Assembly: GCA_002783265.1 (NCBI GenBank)
Contig: PFFG01000001.1
Span: 1 to 64,000, forward strand
DNA: 64,000 bases
Reading direction: 5' to 3'
Origin: Candidatus Gracilibacteria bacterium CG17_big_fil_post_rev_8_21_14_2_50_48_13
GTDB taxonomy: Bacteria; Patescibacteriota; Gracilibacteria; 1-14-2-50-48-13
Position numbers and translations under genes: made by a program. Position 1 is the first letter of the stretch, and each line of letters starts with the position of its first letter. Positions 1 through 6,907 of this stretch are shown here, one piece after another. The notes under the pieces are model-generated. The model was given only the letters and a program-made list of their open reading frames with translations. It had not been told where the DNA came from and made no database searches.

Positions 1-235
1 TACCACCACCAATACTCACTGTGTTACCTGTGTTTGAAGTATTGCTACTTCCTCCACCGATTGTCAGTGTATTTGATGTGGAGCTACCTGAGTTACTGCT
101 ACCACCACCAATGGTAAGTGTGTTGCTACTGTTTTGGCTACCGCCACCAATGGTGAGGGTCGCAGCAGAAACTGAAGGAGTCAGTACCTGCATGAACATT
201 GACAACACAAGGAGACCTGATGCGACTCTTCTCAT
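1..235 (-). CDS. Secreted TLTIGGGS-repeat protein, 5' part only (gene runs off the window)
   Basis: The reading frame opens at the ATG at 235 and stays open to the window edge, so only about 78 N-terminal residues are visible. Residues 1-26 look like a signal peptide: MRR, a hydrophobic core and an A-A cleavage region. The rest is low-complexity repeat: TLTIGGG or TVSIGGG occurs four times, separated by Ser/Asn/Thr linkers such as SSNTSNTGN. The pattern fits an exported, probably beta-rich surface protein. I do not recognise a family. The upstream region has no Shine-Dalgarno. Function is unknown; export is an inference from the signal peptide. Confidence 0.7.
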   Translation of the reverse strand, partial: MRRVASGLLVLSMFMQVLTPSVSAATLTIGGGSQNSSNTLTIGGGSSNSGSSTSNTLTIGGGSSNTSNTGNTVSIGGG

Positions 236-304
236 GTGTATAGAAAAAGAAAAAGTAAGAACGAAAATGTGGAGTTCTACTTTTTATGTTTGTTTTGTAG
301 CTCA

Positions 305-332
305 TACTTACCAGATTTATAACCTTTGTCAA
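305..332 (-). promoter_or_regulatory. Possible promoter of the repeat-protein gene
   Basis: TTGACA lies at 332-327 and a weak TAAGTA at 310-305 after 16 bases. A second TTGACAAA lies exactly 20 bp upstream (352-347). The -10 is poor, so this call is tentative. Confidence 0.35.
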
Positions 333-359
333 TGAATATATATATTTGTCAAACAAAGA

Positions 360-387
360 AAAAACCTCACAGAAATGTGAGGTTTTT
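360..387 (-). terminator. Intrinsic terminator after the Pro/Thr-rich lipoprotein gene
   Basis: CCTCAC (365-370) pairs with GTGAGG (377-382) across a 6-base loop, flanked by A5 and T5, so it can act in both directions. It lies 27 bp past the stop codon of the minus-strand lipoprotein gene. Confidence 0.75.
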
Positions 388-413
388 GCTGACGAAACGC
401 CAGCTTGGGTCTA

Positions 414-1022
414 CTACATACGAAACACCTCCATGGAAATTTTTTGAGATCCGTTAACAAACACTTGAACTGTAAAGGCTCCTGAACCGGGTGCATCTTT
501 GCCTACATCGACAAAGATGACATTGTCAGTACCTGACAACGTTGCTTTGGTCATCCCGCTGCGGGAGACCTCCGCCGAATAAGTGTAACGATCTTTCAAG
601 CTAATTTTTAGCTTGAAAGCGTCAGACTTATCTACATCCAGCCCATAAGCTTGGATGTAGCCCGAATCAGATGAAATATTTCTCAAACCCCAGAAAGAGG
701 TCTGAGTCGTGGCACTGGGCACTGGCGTAGGCGTCGCTGTGGGCGCAGGCGTTGGTGACGCCGTTGCGGTAGGGGTCGGGGAAGGGGTCGGGGAAGGAGT
801 CGGGCTAGCTGTGGCAGTAGGAGAAGGCGTGGGAGTTGCACCCACGGGTACCTTCTTAGCCACGGGCAGAACGATGGTGTTTCCACTTTGCAGCGTCACC
901 GTCCCCTCTTGCTTGGTCTCGTCCACCAAAATGGTGGACCCCGAGATGGGGGCTTGAGACGCACAAGCAGACAAAGCAACTAACAAAGAGAAAGAAACCA
1001 AACCAACAAACAAATTCCGCAT
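414..1022 (-). CDS. Lipoprotein with Pro/Thr/Ser-rich stalk
   Basis: A 202-residue protein. From the ATG at 1022 the N terminus is MRNLF, a hydrophobic stretch and the lipobox LSAC with the lipidated Cys at residue 20. An upstream TTG at 1037 is in frame, but the ATG gives a standard signal peptide. Residues about 63-107 are a TPTPSPTATASP stalk that should be extended and exposed. The C-terminal 85 residues look like a small beta-rich domain that I cannot assign. A GAGG lies 9 bases before the ATG, one of the few partial Shine-Dalgarno matches in the window. Likely a cell-surface lipoprotein of unknown function. Confidence 0.75.
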   Translation of the reverse strand: MRNLFVGLVSFSLLVALSACASQAPISGSTILVDETKQEGTVTLQSGNTIVLPVAKKVPVGATPTPSPTATASPTPSPTPSPTPTATASPTPAPTATPTPVPSATTQTSFWGLRNISSDSGYIQAYGLDVDKSDAFKLKISLKDRYTYSAEVSRSGMTKATLSGTDNVIFVDVGKDAPGSGAFTVQVFVNGSQKISMEVFRM

Positions 1023-1110
1023 TACACTATACCTCAAAAATTTTTTTTATTCATTTTCGTCAGGACTCACCCGTAAAGGCGCGTCCGTTCTTTTTTTCTT
1101 CTCCTTTTCG

Positions 1111-1269
1111 TCAGGAGCAAGTTTCAGCAATCGCTAAAAATTGAACCCGCCCTTGAAAGGCGGAAGTAAATCCACCCCTCAGACCGCTCCTTTCAACCAG
1201 TTTCCGTATTGTATCGGATTCCTCTGGAGAGCTTCTAAAAGTAGACCCAATTTTTAATGATCGCTTCAT
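1111..1269 (-). CDS. Putative small protein (52 aa)
   Basis: An ATG at 1269 opens a 53-codon frame ending in TGA at 1111. The product starts MKRSLKIGS, is Arg/Lys/Ser-rich, and has a possible amphipathic helix (ESDTIRKLVERSGL) in the middle; I do not recognise it. It begins about 28 bases after the start site expected from the strong promoter at 1331-1304, a normal leader length here, and it fills much of an otherwise empty 360-bp gap. Without this ORF the lipoprotein gene downstream would have a 275-base leader. Coding status is an inference; the region could instead be a structured RNA. Confidence 0.45.
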   Translation of the reverse strand: MKRSLKIGSTFRSSPEESDTIRKLVERSGLRGGFTSAFQGRVQFLAIAETCS

Positions 1270-1303
1270 CCTGCCACCCAAGGGTGCTGGAGAAGACGCG
1301 GTG

Positions 1304-1331
1304 ATAATACTCGACTTTGAGAATCTGTCAA
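1304..1331 (-). promoter_or_regulatory. Sigma70-type promoter of the small ORF and lipoprotein gene
   Basis: TTGACA at 1331-1326, a 16-base spacer, and TATTAT at 1309-1304. Transcription should start near 1297 and reach the lipoprotein gene at 1022 through the 52-residue ORF. The leader also holds two copies of TCCTGACGAAAA and a 7-bp hairpin at 1147-1163. Confidence 0.7.
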
Positions 1332-1383
1332 ATATTTTTTACAACTTTTTTTACAAAACGTCTATTTCGGCTCTGGATGCTAC

Positions 1384-2295
1384 TTAGCGAATGTTGTTGA
1401 GAAAGACTGCGTAGGCATTTTTGACCGGTGCACCCGTGTTGCGATCCACCACAGAGAATGCATGGTAGGGCCAAAGCTTCTCCGAAATGCGCCCCATAGT
1501 AATAGAAGAGCCGGGGGTATAGGCTATGGGCGCGTAACCCGCCGTCCCGCGATCGGCCAGCGCATACTCACCCACCAGCTGATATTTTGGATCCAGTAGA
1601 GAAAGCGTGTACTCACCCGTTTCCGCATTTTGCTCGACCTGCACCAGATCCTGAAAGGTGGACGTCATGGAAACCTGATAATAGGCGTCCGAAAGATCAT
1701 GTTCAAAATGATCCCACGCGCTCTCCCGCGCAGCAAGCTGCTGGCGCATGCCCACGTCTGACGTGCTGCGTACCTGAGGAAGAGACATAAGAAGCCCCGC
1801 TCCCGCCACCGTGCCCGCCGTCCCGAGAGCAAGCATTTTCCTCGTGAATGCAGATTTCGTTCTTGCAATCTTTTTCTTCGCCGTCTCCTGCTCTTTTTTC
1901 ATATCATCCACAAAGAGCGTGAGTTTTTTCTTCTCAGGTGGAAGTTTAACCTCCTCTGCATAGAACACCTGCTCCTCTTCCGGCACACCCTGTACAAAGC
2001 CCTCAGCCTGCAAATACGCAGCATATCGAGCGTCCTGTACCTTTTTTGCCGTCTCCTTGCTCGTTGCACGAGTATCCAGAGCTCTTGTTATTTTTTCTTT
2101 TGCATCAAGAGCCACGTCCTGCACTGTTCCAAGAGCATGTTTGCCATGCTGGACCGTTTGCTTCAGTGCCGACGACGCTGCCTTTCGTAAACGACGAGAA
2201 ACTTTTCGTTCCTGTTTCAGCCGCTCCCGACGAGCTCTATAAGACCCCATATTCGGTGTCTCACCTTCTTTTGGCGTATGCGACTCCATAGACAT
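1384..2295 (-). CDS. Single-pass membrane protein with long basic cytoplasmic domain
   Basis: A 303-residue protein of no family I recognise. Residues 1-150 are highly charged and helical, rich in Lys/Arg (RRERLKQERK) with probable coiled coil, and should be cytoplasmic. One membrane segment lies at about 153-172 (LALGTAGTVAGAGLLMSL). The C-terminal 130 residues should be outside and contain several beta-strand-like stretches. The same order (charged N part, one membrane helix, extracytoplasmic C part) is seen in the next two upstream minus-strand genes, which suggests a functional set. Starts at 2295 and 2289 are both possible. Confidence 0.65.
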   Translation of the reverse strand: MSMESHTPKEGETPNMGSYRARRERLKQERKVSRRLRKAASSALKQTVQHGKHALGTVQDVALDAKEKITRALDTRATSKETAKKVQDARYAAYLQAEGFVQGVPEEEQVFYAEEVKLPPEKKKLTLFVDDMKKEQETAKKKIARTKSAFTRKMLALGTAGTVAGAGLLMSLPQVRSTSDVGMRQQLAARESAWDHFEHDLSDAYYQVSMTSTFQDLVQVEQNAETGEYTLSLLDPKYQLVGEYALADRGTAGYAPIAYTPGSSITMGRISEKLWPYHAFSVVDRNTGAPVKNAYAVFLNNIR

Positions 2296-2352
2296 CAGAA
2301 AAAATGTATCGCTTAAGTATAGCGTACCTTTTGTGTATTTCCTAGTTTTTTC

Positions 2353-2850
2353 CTAATACAAGGTTGTCTGTCCCACTTTTTGCCCCTCCCGCGTCAGGAC
2401 GACCAAATACTTTGGCAACATGTGCCGCTCGAAATCCCGCACCATCCGAAACCGCCCATCCCGCGCAAAGCCGCGCCCCGCCTCTTTTTGCTCCGCATCA
2501 TAGAACTGCACAATAAACTCAGCATCCGGCGCATACTCCGCCGTAACCGTCAAACGCTGATAGCGCTTGGGCTGGGTCTCCACCTGAACAGCAACCTCGG
2601 CAGCTGGAAGTGCAACTTTTGCCGCAAGAACACTGGAGGGCAGGGAAGTGTCCGGCCGAGTGGCGTCAGAACCGGAAAACATCTGCACAACGCGATCTGC
2701 TGACCCCTCATCACGTAATTGTAGAGCCGCAGCCGCAAGCAAAGTCAACATAACGGCAGAAAGGTGTTTCACCACCCGTGATTGAAAGGTGGCTAAGGAT
2801 TGTAATTCCTGTTTCGAAGGAACATCGTTTGACGTGTCGGGAGAAAGCAT
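2353..2850 (-). CDS. Small single-pass membrane protein
   Basis: A 165-residue protein with a short cytoplasmic N part, one membrane segment at about 28-44 (SAVMLTLLAAAALQL) and an extracytoplasmic C part of about 115 residues ending in probable beta strands (KYLVVLTREGQKVGQTTLY). The ending resembles that of the gene upstream at 2950-3807, so the two may be distant paralogues. The start codon lies only 5 bases after the T-run of an intrinsic terminator (2856-2891), an odd arrangement. No family recognised. Confidence 0.6.
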   Translation of the reverse strand: MLSPDTSNDVPSKQELQSLATFQSRVVKHLSAVMLTLLAAAALQLRDEGSADRVVQMFSGSDATRPDTSLPSSVLAAKVALPAAEVAVQVETQPKRYQRLTVTAEYAPDAEFIVQFYDAEQKEAGRGFARDGRFRMVRDFERHMLPKYLVVLTREGQKVGQTTLY

Positions 2851-2855
2851 AGATC

Positions 2856-2891
2856 AAAAAAAAGTCGCTCTGATAGTACAAAAGCGACTTT
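2856..2891 (-). terminator. Intrinsic terminator just before a start codon
   Basis: On the minus strand AAAGTCGCT (891-883) pairs with AGCGACTTT (869-861) through a 13-base loop, followed by a T-run at 863-856. It ends transcription from the gene at 2950-3807 but sits directly in front of the ATG at 2850, so expression of that gene from upstream must read through. Confidence 0.7.
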
Positions 2892-2949
2892 CCCTGTACA
2901 CCCCAACATCACCAAAGCTCTTGCCTAAGAGTATTTTCCCCGTGCAGTG

Positions 2950-3807
2950 TTACATGACATTCTGGTTGTACACCGTGATATGCCCCTGAGCCTTTCCCTT
3001 ATCGTCATAGACACGAATTTCCAGAGAACGCGTACCTGGATCGGCAATCGTCACCAACAGAGAGGGAAACTCCATGACACTATTCGTCAAAACCGTTGGA
3101 TCTGCGCTGCGCTCTTCCACACGGAGCTTCCAGCCTTTCTTCGCTGGATAGAGATAGAAATCTCCTTGAGCATTTTTCCAGAGGCGCAGTGACGAGAAGG
3201 TTTCCACCAGTTCATCGCTGCTCAGGCTCAAATTCTGACGTGCGAGGTATGCACCAAATTCCTGCTGAAGTGTTTGCTGCTGTGCCCAAGACTGTACATC
3301 AAAGGCGGAAATTTCCTGCACCGTACGCTGCACCACACCAGAGCCAACGAGGGCCGCACTTCCTGCAACAGCCATGCCGACGGTCGCAAGACGCATTTTC
3401 TTGGATACAGGACCAAGAACAAAGGAAAGATTCTCACGTATTTCCTCATACAGATCAGACCACGTTGTTTTATTGACGGGCGTAGGCGCAACGGGGGAGA
3501 CAGGTGCCTGTGCGGTAATTTCCAGCTCCTTCAGTGCCTCCAAAACTGGAGCCATGGCTCGTTCAAAATTGACCTCAAGTGCATAGGGTACTTCCGGAAG
3601 AACGGGAAGACCGCGTCTCTTGGCTTCCAACTCATACTGCGAGCGAAATCGTGGAATCGTGGGAAACTCCAGTTCCTCCAGGATATCTGCATCACTCAAA
3701 CAGTCGAGAATACGCATCGTTTTCCCCGTTTCTCGATCGTAATAGTAGGGGGAGTGATCATTTTCCGGAATCTGCATGGGCGCCACCTCTGAGGAATTTT
3801 TATTCAT
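2950..3807 (-). CDS. Single-pass membrane protein, unknown function
   Basis: A 285-residue protein. Residues 1-135 are acidic and probably cytoplasmic, with many Pro/Val residues near 100-112. One membrane segment is at about 138-157 (LATVGMAVAGSAALVGSG). The C-terminal 125 residues are extracytoplasmic and end in beta-like segments (SLEIRVYDDKGKAQGHITVY). It shares its layout with the two genes downstream and is probably transcribed first in that set. I cannot assign a function. Confidence 0.65.
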   Translation of the reverse strand: MNKNSSEVAPMQIPENDHSPYYYDRETGKTMRILDCLSDADILEELEFPTIPRFRSQYELEAKRRGLPVLPEVPYALEVNFERAMAPVLEALKELEITAQAPVSPVAPTPVNKTTWSDLYEEIRENLSFVLGPVSKKMRLATVGMAVAGSAALVGSGVVQRTVQEISAFDVQSWAQQQTLQQEFGAYLARQNLSLSSDELVETFSSLRLWKNAQGDFYLYPAKKGWKLRVEERSADPTVLTNSVMEFPSLLVTIADPGTRSLEIRVYDDKGKAQGHITVYNQNVM

Positions 3808-3845
3808 ATATGATGTTTATGGGATGCGTCAAATATTGTGCGCGC

Positions 3846-3874
3846 TTTTTATTATATTTTTACAGTTCTGTCAA
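3846..3874 (-). promoter_or_regulatory. Weak promoter-like site upstream of the 2950-3807 gene
   Basis: TTGACA at 3874-3869 and a perfect TATAAT at 3856-3851, but only 12 bases apart. A 17-base spacing gives a weak TAAAAA. The region is AT-rich and in the right place, but the exact elements are uncertain. Confidence 0.35.
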
Positions 3875-3888
3875 GACATTGTCTGCAG

Positions 3889-4107
3889 CTACTTTCCATC
3901 TTCAACAGCACGCACACCAAAGTAGAATGCTATCACCGTTATCACCATGGAGCTCATGGTTTCAGGCACGGAAATCCCTGCAAACATCTGCAGAAACATG
4001 GCAATAAAATAGACCGTGAGCGTTGCAAGCGTAATGATCGAGCGCACCGTGCCTTTCGGCAGACCAAGGGGCCAATACTGCCGTCCATGTTTTTTGTGTT
4101 TCGCCAT
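3889..4107 (-). CDS. Small membrane protein with two helices
   Basis: A 72-residue protein with a basic N terminus (MAKHKKHGRQYW) and two hydrophobic helices at about 24-42 and 48-66, ending in a charged tail. I chose the ATG at 4107: it has the pyrimidine-rich leader seen before most starts here (TTTTTCCAACCT) and lies just after a TATACT box at 4135-4130. A longer frame from 4212 would run into the control region of the divergent gene at 4227. The stretch GLPKGTVRSIITL recalls small two-helix proteins of unknown function. No firm family. Confidence 0.6.
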   Translation of the reverse strand: MAKHKKHGRQYWPLGLPKGTVRSIITLATLTVYFIAMFLQMFAGISVPETMSSMVITVIAFYFGVRAVEDGK

Positions 4108-4174
4108 AGGTTGGAAAAAAAGGTAGCCTAGTATAGTACCAGAAAGTGATCCCATGAGCAACGACGCCTTTTCG

Positions 4175-4202
4175 TTGCAGGAGAACGCTCCTCTGGTAGA
4201 AT
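4175..4202 (+). promoter_or_regulatory. Promoter of the 4227 gene and rsmE
   Basis: TTGCAG (4175-4180), a 16-base spacer and TAGAAT (4197-4202), with the ATG 24 bases downstream. The -35 is weak; the -10 is good. Confidence 0.5.
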
Positions 4203-4226
4203 GGTCCTGCAATTTTTCCGTTTTCT

Positions 4227-4589
4227 ATGATCAAGCAGCTTCTTCTCGTCGTTCAAGGCGAGTTTCACGATATTGAGTTCAAAAATATGGTCACCGACCG
4301 CGTTGCTTGGTTTAACCTGCAAACAAAGGAAGCGGACGCACCAGATGTCCGCTCAAAAACACGCCTGGATGCCGAGGACACCATAAGCATTCTTTTAGAA
4401 GGGCGAGAGGAAGATCTGGAGTACCTTGGTGCAATTTTTGCGCGTGGCCCCCTCACGGCGCATATTGTACACACCACATGGACCTATCGGGATGCGCCAA
4501 AGCAGGCTACCCCCAAGGGAAACCCGCCTGCTCAAGGCACGCCCCATAAACGTCGTCGCCGTCGTCGTAACCGAGGACGAAATCTATGA
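4227..4589 (+). CDS. Acylphosphatase-like protein with Arg-rich tail
   Basis: A 120-residue protein. Residues 1-90 follow the acylphosphatase fold pattern: VVQGEFHDIEF where the family has VQGVGFR, AWFNL where it has GWVRN, and ILLEG then ARGPLTAHIVHTTW where it has the EG/GPPxAxV strand. The phosphate-binding Arg of VQGVGFR seems absent, so enzyme activity is doubtful. Residues 105-120 are a strongly basic tail (KRRRRRRNRGRN) typical of RNA contact. Its stop overlaps the rsmE start by four bases, so the two are co-translated. The fold call is from pattern memory; an RNA-binding role is inference. Confidence 0.5.
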   Translation: MIKQLLLVVQGEFHDIEFKNMVTDRVAWFNLQTKEADAPDVRSKTRLDAEDTISILLEGREEDLEYLGAIFARGPLTAHIVHTTWTYRDAPKQATPKGNPPAQGTPHKRRRRRRNRGRNL

Positions 4590-5293
4590 TTATTCCCGTT
4601 CTCCTCCCTGGCTTCGACTGGGAGACACCTGCCTTAGACGCGAAAGACCATCCCGACGTTTTTCACCACCTTGTGCGCGTACGCCGAGTAAAACCCTCAC
4701 ACACTCTGCGTCTTTGTGATGGGCACGGGCGTGTTCAGCTCCGTACCATCGCGAGTTTGACCAGAGAACAACTGGTTTTGGGTGAAATACTTGAAGACTT
4801 CACCGTGCCAGCGCCAGAAGTAACCTTATGGCTTCCACTGCTCGAAAAATCCTCACTGGAGGAAGCCCTCGCGCTCTGTGCGCAGCTACCCCTGAAAGCC
4901 CTTCGTTTTATCATCACGGAGTATACCAATACGAAAGAAGCTCTACCAGAAAAGTACCGACGGCGAGCATTGAGCATTGTAGAATCCTCCTGCCTGCAGT
5001 CAGAACAGGCGTGGATTCCCGCCATCACCTGGGAACCGCTGCCCCTGACATCCCTAGATTTCTCCCAGGAGACCTGGTCTGTTTCCATAGAACGCACGGA
5101 TAAAAGGCCGACACGTGTGCCTGCTCTGAACGTCGTCATTGGGCCAGAGGGCGGATGGAGTCCAGCAGAGCGTGATTTCTTCGGGCAAATAGCCAAAACC
5201 TACCCGGATTCTGTGCATCACATCAGTCTTGGCCCTACTATTCTCCGTGCGGAAACTGCAGCTTTTCTGTCTCTCTGGAGCGCGCAACCTTAA
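4586..5293 (+). CDS. rsmE: 16S rRNA (uracil-1498-N3)-methyltransferase RsmE
   Basis: A 235-residue SPOUT methyltransferase that adds a methyl group to N3 of U1498 in 16S rRNA using SAM. The C-terminal SAM-binding knot carries the family signatures: VVIGPEGGWSPAERDFF near residues 184-200 and ISLGPTILRAETAA near 214-227. The N-terminal PUA-like part contains HHLVRVRRVKPSHTLRLCDG. Length is near the usual 240-250. The ATG overlaps the stop of the acylphosphatase-like gene (ATGA). The gene is convergent with, and overlaps by four bases, the metalloprotease gene after it. Confidence 0.92.
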   Translation: MIIPVLLPGFDWETPALDAKDHPDVFHHLVRVRRVKPSHTLRLCDGHGRVQLRTIASLTREQLVLGEILEDFTVPAPEVTLWLPLLEKSSLEEALALCAQLPLKALRFIITEYTNTKEALPEKYRRRALSIVESSCLQSEQAWIPAITWEPLPLTSLDFSQETWSVSIERTDKRPTRVPALNVVIGPEGGWSPAERDFFGQIAKTYPDSVHHISLGPTILRAETAAFLSLWSAQP

Positions 5294-6270
5294 CGAAAGC
5301 TCGCGAGCCGAAAGACCTCCGTATTGTAGGGCTCCCGGGTGACATCCCATGGGCGGAAGGTCGTGTCTGTGTTGGCGTCAATACCATCGATCCCTGAAAA
5401 CTCCCGCCCTTCGAAGACCATATCGCGAAGATGGGCATATTTTGCACGAAGTACCGTATTGTCTTCTGCTATTGCACGAAACCGCTCTCCATGCAGAACA
5501 TACATGGCAAAGGTTTCTGCAAAGTCCTCAAAGGGGTCCTGCTGTGCATAGCCTGAGACAAAATCCTGGGGAACGGCATCCCGTAACTTTGTCGTATCCG
5601 TGCTCCAGCTCAATCGGTAAAACGCGAGACTCGTATCGCCAAGATACACGGGGGTTTTACCGTCCATGAAGGTACTGGCTCCTCGTTCCATATTGCCCTG
5701 GAATACACCCATATCCACCACATGACCTAATTCATGAATGGCAACTGCAACAAGCTCTGGATCTGTCACTCCAGCCGTACGCAAAATCATCACGTTGGCC
5801 CCTGCAAGGCCGCGCGAACCCGTGCGGGATTTCTTTAACGTCAGCGTGGAGAGTTGGTCGACAAAAGGCGCAGGAAACTTCGCAAAAGCCTGAGCGAGCA
5901 GCGTATCGATGCGCGTTTTTTCTGTTTCGCTAAACTGTTCCGTTGTGTCCTGAAAAGTCACGTGATCCACCATCGCCGCCAGGCGAGTTGTCCCCTGAGG
6001 AACAGAGTCGCTTTGAGGTAAGGACTCCGTCTGGGCAGGCTGCACGGAAATAGACGATGTCCGTTTGGAGACAAAGGTGCTCAGAGGAGCAAAAATGTTG
6101 CGGAGCGTTGAACGGGTATATAGTGAAGAAACATCACCCGTTGCAGGGCTAAGAACAACACTTTGCGTTGAAACGGAGCGCTGCGCTGGCGTCGTGTCCT
6201 TCGCCTGTGCGTACAGGGCCGTAAAACTTGCGGCAATCAAAAACGTCAAAAATACAATTCGTCCTCGCAT
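5290..6270 (-). CDS. Secreted zinc metalloprotease-like protein
   Basis: A 326-residue protein. Residues 1-23 are a signal peptide ending in YAQA. The catalytic centre is visible: HELGH at 179-183 (zinc ligands His179 and His183, base Glu180) and a downstream DPFEDFAETFAMY at about 245-257 that can supply the third Glu ligand, as in gluzincin-type peptidases. Residues 24-100 are Ser/Thr-rich and probably a linker or pro-region. It likely acts outside the membrane; the substrate is unknown. It has its own promoter (6353-6326). Confidence 0.75.
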   Translation of the reverse strand: MRGRIVFLTFLIAASFTALYAQAKDTTPAQRSVSTQSVVLSPATGDVSSLYTRSTLRNIFAPLSTFVSKRTSSISVQPAQTESLPQSDSVPQGTTRLAAMVDHVTFQDTTEQFSETEKTRIDTLLAQAFAKFPAPFVDQLSTLTLKKSRTGSRGLAGANVMILRTAGVTDPELVAVAIHELGHVVDMGVFQGNMERGASTFMDGKTPVYLGDTSLAFYRLSWSTDTTKLRDAVPQDFVSGYAQQDPFEDFAETFAMYVLHGERFRAIAEDNTVLRAKYAHLRDMVFEGREFSGIDGIDANTDTTFRPWDVTREPYNTEVFRLASFR

Positions 6271-6325
6271 GGTTTGCGGAAATGGAATATTGGACGTGTA
6301 TTTTTGTTCTTGTCAATTCACGTAT

Positions 6326-6353
6326 AAAATACTACTTAGTTTCTTTTTGTCAA
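6326..6353 (-). promoter_or_regulatory. Promoter of the secreted metalloprotease gene
   Basis: TTGACA (6353-6348), 16-base spacer, TATTTT (6331-6326). The expected start near 6319 leaves a leader of about 50 bases. It lies just after the terminator of the previous gene. Confidence 0.7.
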
Positions 6354-6357
6354 CATT

Positions 6358-6383
6358 ACAAAAAAGCCCCTCCCGTGAGGGGC
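6358..6383 (-). terminator. Intrinsic terminator after yceD
   Basis: GCCCCTC (6366-6372) pairs with GAGGGGC (6377-6383) around a CCGT loop. On the minus strand it is followed by a run of T, placing it 24 bp past the yceD stop codon. Confidence 0.8.
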
Positions 6384-6406
6384 CAGGCAAGGATATTCTT
6401 ATGCCT

Positions 6407-6904
6407 CTATTGCAGTAAATCCTTCAAACCCGCAAAGGGCTGCTGCGTGTCTTCTTCTTTTTCAGCGGACGATTGCATCGGCGTCGGCGCATGACAGTCT
6501 TTTCTTGCGCATTTCTGCATAATGGGCAGGCCGAGCAAAATCTCTTCCCGGAGCCACATGTCCAACGGCAGACGTGCTTTCGCCGTATCAACAGCAAAAT
6601 CCTGTTCTTCCTCTGTGCCAGGAAGGCCAAAGAAGACAGGCATAGTTTTTTCTACCAGAAGTTGATAGGCATAGGTGCGAAGACAGGTATGACACTCCAG
6701 CTCCAGATCAGCCGACAAATCGGATAAATAGACCTCAAAACCACCCTCGACCCGCAGCATGTGCACCGCCGCCGTTATATCACCCCGAAGAGCAACCAAA
6801 TCATCGGCATCAAAGAGATCCTTAGCGTTTGCAACCTCAATAGTATCCTCTCCGGCAGTGCCGACGGGCGCCCCCAGTAGATGTTTTATAGAAAGTCCGA
6901 GCAT
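6407..6904 (-). CDS. yceD: YceD/DUF177 family protein (23S rRNA accumulation)
   Basis: A 165-residue DUF177 protein. The family signatures are a Cys pair in LELECHTCLRTY (about 72-83), LDMWLREEILLGLPIMQKCARKDC (about 114-137) with the second Cys pair, and an acidic tail ending in FAGLKDLL. In bacteria and plants this family is needed for normal 23S rRNA levels. It is usually followed by rpmF (bL32), but here a terminator follows directly. It lies three bases downstream of the BI-1 gene and is probably co-transcribed with it. Confidence 0.85.
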   Translation of the reverse strand: MLGLSIKHLLGAPVGTAGEDTIEVANAKDLFDADDLVALRGDITAAVHMLRVEGGFEVYLSDLSADLELECHTCLRTYAYQLLVEKTMPVFFGLPGTEEEQDFAVDTAKARLPLDMWLREEILLGLPIMQKCARKDCHAPTPMQSSAEKEEDTQQPFAGLKDLLQ

Positions 6905-6907
6905 AGA

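Noticed and set aside
21-335. Plus-strand ORF of 104 codons rich in Leu/Pro
   Set aside because: It is antisense to the TLTIGGGS repeats; the minus strand has a signal peptide and sensible repeats.
720-840. Tandem repeat resembling a short array
   Set aside because: It codes for the Pro/Thr/Ser stalk of the lipoprotein; there are no spacers, so it is not CRISPR.
1054-1116. Two CUGACGA motifs recalling the hammerhead core CUGANGA
   Set aside because: No stem II, GAAA partner or cleavage stem follows in either copy.
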